From: Apricaphanius iberus
Taxonomy: Eukaryota; Chordata; Actinopteri; Cyprinodontiformes; Aphaniidae
Length of the DNA: 64,000 nt
Reading direction: 5' to 3'
Assembly: GCA_028564705.1 (NCBI GenBank)
Contig: JAPXFQ010001011.1
Span: forward strand, 310,001 to 374,000
A program made the position numbers and the translations under genes. This document shows positions 57,601 to 64,000 of this stretch, piece after piece. Below the pieces are notes generated by a model. That model worked only from the letters and a program-made list of their open reading frames with translations. It was not told where the DNA came from and ran no database searches. The number at the start of each line of letters is the position of its first letter. The stretch's first letter is position 1.

Positions 57601-57700
57601 TAGGTTGTCCACTGTAAATGTCTTGTATTTCTATATAGCACTTAATCTTACGCCAAAGAGCTTATGCACACATTCATACGCTGTTGATGGGATTCTAGAA
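57601..57700. repeat. Decayed piece of repeat 'C'
   Basis: CTTGTATTTCTATATAGCAC followed by CACACATTCATACGCTG resembles the repeat at 22518-22730. Short and diverged. Confidence 0.35.
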
Positions 57701-57779
57701 AACAACATTCCAAGCTCGAAAGATGTCGTAAAGCTCTGTTCAGTCATTCATCTGAAAATGGAAAGAATTTGGCACAAAC

Positions 57780-58400
57780 TTACAAACAGGTCTCAACCTA
57801 ACCTAAAGGGCAGGGCAAAAAGAGAATGAATCAGCGGAAAGAGACAAAAGACCTCAATAACTCTGGAGTAACTGTAGAGATCTGTGACTCAGATGAAAGA
57901 ATCATTAGACAGGACAAGCAAAAATGCGGCCATCATGGAAAAGGGGCCAAAAGAAATCCATTCTTGAAAGACAGTAGAAAGAAGTCCCTTTTAAAGTTTG
58001 CCAAAAGCGATGTAGAGAACAGTGATGATGGTCTGGTTGAATGAGATCAATGAGCTTTTAGTCCTATATGTGGCAGAAATTACACCACAACTATGAAACA
58101 TTGTAATTACAGCATCTTGCTGCTGTGCATTTCCTAAGCAAGAACAGGGACAATTAGTGTTCATTGGAGGATGGTTGGAAATCAATACAAGGCAATGCTG
58201 GGAAAGAAGAAAACTCATTAGGGGCTGCAAAAAACAACAACTGAGAACTGGCTGGAAAATTAGCATTAAGACGGCACAGCAATGGATTAGTTAAAAACAG
58301 TGCATTTTTAGACATCAGAAGGGCCCAGTGAACACACAGACCTAAGTCCAAGTTAGAATCTGTGGAGAAGACTTGTGTATCTTTACTTTAGACTATCGTA
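57780..58400 (+). pseudogene. Tc1-like transposase relic (plus orientation)
   Basis: The peptide GHHGKGAKRNPFLKD, then KKSLLKFAKSDVEN (57928-58022), corresponds to the segment before the first catalytic Asp of Tc1-type transposases. Further on, 58320-58370 translates as EGPSEHTDLSPS, then NLWRRL after a stop, standing for the usual [15 protein letters not shown] motif. The catalytic residues cannot all be found and the frame is broken several times. The subfamily is uncertain. Confidence 0.6.
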
Positions 58401-61100
58401 GGTCTGCTACAGCTATATGCAGTACACAGTTTGAGGCAGTCTTATAAAGCTTAATCTATTTACTGCCATTAAAAACCATTACCACAAGCCTGGAAAAATT
58501 ATGATGACCCTGTCAGAATAGAAAACTGTCAGTGAACACAGATTTATAGGCAGACATGAAAAGATCACATCACATTTTAGCAGCAGGAGTTCGGGTTAAT
58601 AGTCTCCAATATTTAAGATAGGAGTATTACATCAGACAAGTAGAAAAATAATTTTGATACAGAAATAGGGACTTAATGAAAAGTAAGTTTAAGACATGCA
58701 AAGATTTTATTTTCAAAAGGTACTTTTAATCTGACAAACAAGACTGTTTCATGGATATAACTGTATACATTAAAACATATTTTTCCAACATAATTTTTTA
58801 TTTCATTGAAGTCAAATATTTTCCTGTGCAGAAAATTGCAACCTGTATTCTTTTGGTCTGGTTCATAAATTTGTAGAATCTTTGCCCAAAGACACAAACC
58901 TATGTGATGAAGACCGTATGTATTTCACTTAACCTATGTGACCATGAAGCAAATGCAGCAGTGTATTTGTGAGTCAGAGCTTTGGTGAAAGTATGGCTGG
59001 AGTTTAAATGGATTTGGTTTGTGTGCAGACTGACAGAATAACACTGTGTATTCAGGGAGGGATGATTGAGCTTGATACTGTGTGTGGGTGTGTTTGAAAG
59101 TGTGTGTTTGAGAGAGATGGAAAGTGTGTGTACTATTGCTGGAGTAATACTGACATCAGTGCAGATATGGCAGCAGACACCTGAATCAAGTCGCATGTCA
59201 TTACGGGATCCAAATTATTCACGAATACCCATAACTCCTTGCTGACACGCTCTGTCAACGGCAACAGTTTGCCTTAGGAAGCAGCAATATAAACTCATGT
59301 TTAAAATTTTATAGGAGTCTTGCAGAGCAGCAAAACCAAGGTGTTGTGCTTCAACAGAACAGGAATAAATGTATATTTTAGGGTGCATAATAATCTAATC
59401 TAAAGATTATTAGTAAGATGATGCTTCAATCTGTTTGAACAAAATTAAGATGCTACAAGAGTTTCTTCAGTTTAAAAATGATAGGTCTTAACCTCTTTAA
59501 AGATCCCCATAAAAAATAAAATAAAAAACAATCTGCACTACCCCTTTAAGGCATTTTCACTGCATCAGAGAGGCAACAAAAAAACAACTATTGGGTAACT
59601 TCCAGTGAAAAATCGAATTTTGTTCCAGATGTATATATGGATTGCTGTTTGTAAAGTTTCACAGTCAAAAATAAACACAAATAATTTGAGATATTTATTC
59701 TGTCATGAGAGAAATTAAATTCGAGTTAATTTTTTAAAGACATATACTTATTATGTTTTTAATTTATTTATAATTATTTAAATGTATACCCAAATATTTA
59801 ATTAGAGAGCTAAGTATTTAGTTAGGAAGCTTAATATTGAATTAGGAACTAGATATTTAGCTTTGCGGCCTGGTGGACGACTCGGACATGAAATCTTGGT
59901 GATGTCGCAGGATGTGGCTCCTGAAGTTGGTCCTATTTTCACAGTACTTCAGCTCCTTTTGGCGTGCCTTACAAATCACGTTTTCAAAGCCAGCACTAGG
60001 TTGACGATACGGCCAGTGTCCGACCCTATGTTGGTTACATTCATCAGACCTAGGCCGCATGCCTGAATTCATGATAGTGGATGGTGTTAAAGTTCACTGC
60101 TGGAAACTCTATTAACAATTGACCAGCTAAGCCTCAACATGTGTTTCTGGACTTTTCCCCCCATATTTTAGCTTTAAAAAGGGCAAAAATAATCAAAGGG
60201 GTTAAATTAATCGTTTGGAATTTTGAATCAATCTTGAGGAATTTTTTTCTGAGAATCAGAGAATTGATTTATGTTGAAGCACCTTCCTAAAGTTATTTCA
60301 ACCAAGGACTAGGAATTAGGGTGTGTGATGTTCTACCTTCTTCACGAGGTCGAATACACATTTTTGTTATCGTTATTTTATGAGTGAAACAAGGTAACAA
60401 TTTTTATAGTGGTTAAAGCTGCAGTTCGGAAAATTAATTTCTCAATCAATTTTTTTTATTAATCTCTAAATGATAGCTATTATTCTTAAGTCCCTACTTC
60501 CTCCCAGAGTCGTCCCCTATGCTATTCGCACTAACTGGCAATTTTTTTTAGCCAATAAAACTCCAGTTTCCATCTTGTCAGCTGTCAAGCAACGTGCACT
60601 CGCATCGTGCAAACCTTTGAAGATGTGGCCGCTCACATAGGCCACTTCATGTCTTACTAATGGCAAAGCAGTCATGGAGAAGTGACAGCAAACTTCTTCT
60701 AAATAGTTAGCCATTCCCTGGCTGCGTCAACTACGTCAACCAGAGACTAAAACCCTTTAGAAACCGGAGTAGGATTTACATCAGAGATGTGTTTCAATAA
60801 TGGAGATAACTTTGAATCTTGAAAGGATTCAAAACTGAAGCAGCTTTTGTGGCATTTCTGTTGAACAGGTAGGACAGTCATGCATTCAGTGAAGCAAATC
60901 AACACAATGTTTTATTAATAAAGTCAGTTAATATTATATGCTGTGAAATCACGGGTGATGTACACACCCATTTGTAGAGGTGGTGGTGGTGGTGGTGGTG
61001 GGGGGGGTGTTTTGAGGGGCCCTGGTATGTTGGAATCTCTAAAATCTAACTCGCTCAAAGACTGCGGAGTGCAGCTTTAAGTAATTCTCCTCTAAACCCC
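58401..61100. other. Mostly AT-rich non-coding sequence
   Basis: No gene or transposon end is recognised. 59860-60070 holds open frames on both strands that resemble nothing known. A (TGG)n tract is at 60980-61000. Confidence 0.3.
60980..61008. repeat. (TGG)n tract
   Basis: About seven TGG units followed by a short G run. Confidence 0.85.
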
Positions 61101-61103
61101 AGA

Positions 61104-61106
<3 letters not shown>

Positions 61107-61161
<55 letters not shown>

Positions 61162-61170
61162 ATATATATA
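61107..61170. repeat. (TA)n microsatellite, left part, split by the transposon
   Basis: (TA)n with one TAATAATA interruption. It ends directly at the left inverted repeat of the DD38E element and continues on the other side at 62789-62826. Confidence 0.9.
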
Positions 61171-61197
61171 CACTACCGTTCAAAAGTTTGGGGTCAC
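61171..61197 (+). repeat. Left terminal inverted repeat, DD38E element
   Basis: 27 bp, matching 62762-62788 in reverse complement at 25 positions. Confidence 0.9.
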
Positions 61198-61582
61198 ATT
61201 GAAATGTCCTTATTTTTGAAGGAAAAGCACTGTACTTTTCAATGAAGATAACTTTAAACTAGTCTTAACTTTAAAGAAACACACGCTATACATTGCTAAT
61301 GTGGTAAATGACTATTCTAGCTGCAAATGTCTGGTTTTTGGTGCAATATCTACATAGGTGTATAGAGGCCCATTTCCAGCAACTATCACTCCAGTGTTCT
61401 AATGGTACAATGTGTTTGCTCATTGGCTCAGAAGGCTAATTGATGATTAGAAAACCCTTGTGCAATCATGTTCACACATCTGAAAACAGTTTAGCTCGGT
61501 ACAGAAGCTACAAAACTGACCTTCCTTTGAGCAGATTGAGTTTCTGGAGCATCACATTTGTGGGGTCAATTAAACGCTCAAA

Positions 61583-62626
61583 ATGGCCAGAAAAAGAGAA
61601 CTTTCATCTGAAACTCGACAGTCTATTCTTGTTCTTAGAAATGAAGGCTATTCCATGCGAGAAATTGCTAAGAAATTGAAGATTTCCTACAACGGTGTGT
61701 ACTACTCCCTTCAGAGGACAGCACAAACAGGCTCTAACCAGAGTAGAAAAAGAAGTGGGAGGCCGCGTTGCACAACTGAGCAAGAAGATAAGTACATTAG
61801 AGTCTCTAGTTTGAGAAACAGACGCCTCACAGGTCCCCAACTGGCATCTTCATTAAATAGTACCCGCAAAACACCAGTGTCAACATCTACAGTGAAGAGG
61901 CGGCTGCGGGATTCTGGGCTTCAGGGCAGAGTGGCAAAGAAAAAGCCATATCTGAGACTGGCCAATAAAAGAAAAAGATTAAGATGGGCAAAAGAACACA
62001 GACATTGGACAGAGGAAGACTGGAAAAATGTGCTGTGGACGGATGAATCCAAGTTTGAGGTGTTTGGATCACAAAGAAGAACGTTTGTGAGACGCAGAAC
62101 AACTGAAAAGATGCTGGAAGAATGCCTGACGCCATCTGTTAAGCATGGTGGAGGTAATGTGATGGTCTGGGGTTGCTTTGGTGCTGGTAAGGTGGGAGAT
62201 TTGTACAGGGTAAAAGGGATTCTGAATAAGGAAGGCTATCACTCCATTTTGCAACGCCATGCCATACCCAGTGGACAGCGCTTGATTGGAGCCAATTTCA
62301 TCCTACAACAGGACAATGACCCAAAACACACCTCGAAATTGTGCAAGAACTATTTAGAGAAGAAGCAGGCAGCTGGTATTCTATCGGTAATGGAGTGGCC
62401 AGCGCAGTCACCAGATTTGAACCCCGTTGAGCTGTTGTGGGAGCAGCTTGACCGTATGGTACGCAAGAAGTGCCCATCCAACCAATCCAAATTGTGGGAG
62501 CTGCTTCTAGAAGCGTGGGGTGCAATTTCTCCAGATTACCTCAACAAATTAACAGCTAGAATGCCAAAGGTCTGCAATGCTGTAATTGCTGCAAATGGAG
62601 GATTCTTTGATGAAAGCAAAGTTTGA
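61583..62626 (+). CDS. Tc1-like transposase, intact (347 aa, DD38E)
   Basis: This would catalyse cut-and-paste movement of its element into TA sites. The ATG in CTCAAAATGGCC is the first in-frame start. Residues 1-50 form a helix-turn-helix (EGYSMREIAKKLKISYNGVY at 21-40), followed by the AT-hook-like GRPR at 59-62 and a second DNA-binding subdomain to about 115. A basic patch at 119-137 could be the nuclear localisation signal. The glycine box KHGGGNVMVWGCFG lies at 187-200. Catalytic residues are D154 (WTDES), D244 (QQDNDPKHT) and E283 (DLNPVELLW); 38 residues separate the last two against 34 in classical Tc1, the extra four falling in the KKQAAGILS region. There is no stop or frameshift. 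Activity is untested. Confidence 0.93.
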   Translation: MARKRELSSETRQSILVLRNEGYSMREIAKKLKISYNGVYYSLQRTAQTGSNQSRKRSGRPRCTTEQEDKYIRVSSLRNRRLTGPQLASSLNSTRKTPVSTSTVKRRLRDSGLQGRVAKKKPYLRLANKRKRLRWAKEHRHWTEEDWKNVLWTDESKFEVFGSQRRTFVRRRTTEKMLEECLTPSVKHGGGNVMVWGCFGAGKVGDLYRVKGILNKEGYHSILQRHAIPSGQRLIGANFILQQDNDPKHTSKLCKNYLEKKQAAGILSVMEWPAQSPDLNPVELLWEQLDRMVRKKCPSNQSKLWELLLEAWGAISPDYLNKLTARMPKVCNAVIAANGGFFDESKV

Positions 62627-62761
62627 TGTAAAAACAATCTTATTTCAAATAAAAATCATTATTTCTAACCTTGTCAATGTCTTGACTCTATTTTTTATTC
62701 ATTTCACAACGTATGGTGGTGAATAAGTGTGACTTTTCATGGAAAACACAAAATTGTTTGG

Positions 62762-62785
62762 GTGACCCCAAACTTTTGAATGGTA

Positions 62786-62788
<3 letters not shown>
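62762..62788 (-). repeat. Right terminal inverted repeat, DD38E element
   Basis: Partner of 61171-61197. The last base differs from the left end and merges into the (TA)n tract. Confidence 0.9.

Positions 62789-62826
<38 letters not shown>
62789..62826. repeat. (TA)n microsatellite, right part
   Basis: Continuation of the TA tract on the other side of the transposon. Confidence 0.9.
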
Positions 62827-62829
<3 letters not shown>

Positions 62830-64000
62830 TTTTTTCACATAGCTGTAAGACACACTGTTTTACAAAGGAACAGTGATGGCAACCAATTATGAGGTTTATA
62901 GTTGAACTTTGGCTAATCTTCTTACCACTGCATAATACGAAATGAAAGTAACTCATTTAACCTTTTTAAAAAACAAGTTTGTTACCTCTGTGTATCTGTG
63001 GTATGAAAATGTTTGGTGGTTGGGGTGGTGGGGGGCTCGGGTGTGTGCACTGCTGTTGTAAACTCCTTGTGGATTTTCTGCCCCCCCCCTCCAAATATCA
63101 TGTTTATTTAGGCAGTGCTAGTGATGATGATCAGTCTTATCAGCAGAAAGGAAAGCAGTGGAGGAAACAGTCGGAGAATTAGCGGAGATAGATTCCTTCC
63201 TTATCATTAATAACAATCCTCCATATTTTCTCCTTAGACTTTCAGATGTTTGCATGTCATTTGTGTTTTTAATTGGTGAAGTTTGATTAAACCCAGCCCC
63301 TAGTGTTACATGGCATTAGGCGCTGCCATATGTTTTGTCGTTTGCAGATACCCATTTCCATAATCATTCTCCCTGTTTGAGGCGGCTGTCTGTTTGCTGC
63401 GTGGCTCTGATTGCATCTGCCTCAACTTAAAATGATGCCGTGTGAGTTTCTCAGTTCATTGCTGTGACCTTTAATCTACGACTTACAGAATGCTCCCATC
63501 TATCATGGTTGTCACTTTGAAATTCTTAATCTCTTGTGAAAAGTCTTTACAAGTGCAGCTGGATTACTCTCCGATAATTAATCATATTCAAATGCGTGAA
63601 AACAAATTTTGTTTACAAATTTGCCATCACCTAAAACGAGAAAAACGAGGGAGGAGCGAGCAGCCCTGTGAGCTAGGTGAGGTATGCATTTGCATAACAT
63701 TCAGTTTAAACAAGCGAGCAGAGACTGATTTGTTTGCAGCACCACTGAAAGGAACAGAGGGCATGTATTCCTTTCATTTTTCATTCAAATTACATTCAGA
63801 TCAGAACATTTTCTGACACTTATATTGCTTACAAGCACAGTCGTTAATTTGATGGGCCGTGTAAATATTAGAGCTTGTCTTCTGGCTGGGCGGATATAAA
63901 CGATAGGCTGAAGTGTTCCACTGAAAGCTAGCCAAACTTAATCTGCTTTATCACACAACAAGCAGATTTTTTGGAGTCAGTTCAACTATCAATTTTACTT
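62827..64000. other. Repeat-poor stretch, no gene, candidate conserved non-coding DNA
   Basis: 63100-63990 shows no transposon signature and has a balanced texture (CGCTGCCATATGTTTTGTCG near 63321; AATGATGCCGTGTGAGTTTC near 63431). The 108-codon frame at 63490-63816 resembles no family. Confidence 0.3.

Larger units (their letters stand above)
61171..62788 (+). mobile_element. Complete Tc1-like (DD38E) transposon
   Basis: The element is 1,618 bp long with 27-bp terminal inverted repeats: CACTACCGTTCAAAAGTTTG onward at 61171, and the inverse complement at 62762-62788, with 25 of 27 positions alike. TA lies on both sides, inside a (TA)n tract. It carries one intact transposase and an AATAAA at 62648-62653. 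The ends and length agree with what I recall of the DD38E group of Tc1-like elements called Intruder, known from fish and other animals. Intact coding and good ends suggest a young copy. Confidence 0.93.

Noticed and set aside
63490..63816. 108-codon plus-strand frame
   Set aside because: No recognisable domain and AT-rich codon use; no splice context.

Overview
The window reads as vertebrate nuclear DNA, most likely from a teleost fish. It is AT-rich, has no operon-like or densely packed coding sequence, and carries many interspersed repeats of kinds typical of fish genomes: Tc1-like DNA transposons, L2/CR1-type and RTE/Rex3-type LINE fragments, hAT-like short elements, LTR fragments, and (TA)n, (CA)n and (CATA)n microsatellites. 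I recognise no host protein-coding gene. The only full-length protein genes are two transposase genes. Family assignments come from reading the sequence and from memory of these families; no database search was run.

Layout. At 0.7-1.8 kb is the 3' end of an L2-type LINE (minus strand). At 2.9-3.8 kb is an unexplained GC-richer island, and at 4.77-5.14 kb a GC-richer open stretch that could be a terminal exon. At 6.2-12.9 kb is a dense nest of repeats: a MITE-like hairpin element, a degraded Tc1 transposase, an RTE-type LINE split by other insertions (one a hAT-like MITE with a perfect 8-bp target duplication), a second interspersed repeat, and an L2 relic containing a solo LTR with a perfect 5-bp duplication. 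At 14.1-16.3 kb are an LTR end with a primer-binding-site-like sequence and an internally deleted Tc1/mariner-superfamily element. At 18.77-20.37 kb lies a complete Tc1 (DD34E) transposon with an intact 334-residue transposase, inserted at a TA inside an older LINE. From 22.8 to 35 kb the sequence is mostly single-copy in appearance, with microsatellites and stretches that look like conserved non-coding DNA. Tc1 relics of several families lie at 35.2-36.4, 37.2-39.1, 44.1-45.2, 50.3-51.0, 51.1-51.35 and 57.8-58.4 kb. Two copies of one hAT-like MITE lie in opposite orientation at 44.35 and 46.66 kb. At 61.17-62.79 kb is a second complete element encoding an intact 347-residue transposase with DD38E spacing, sitting inside a (TA)n tract.

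How the parts work together. The two intact transposases would each bind the terminal inverted repeats of their own element and cut and paste it at TA dinucleotides. Nothing suggests they cooperate with each other or with the relics. The order of insertion can be read in several places: Tc1 into LINE; hAT-like MITE into RTE LINE; LINE-type fragment into MITE into Tc1 relic; solo LTR beside or into L2. The single-copy stretches between repeats are compatible with a gene desert around a developmental regulator, but that is inference from base texture alone.
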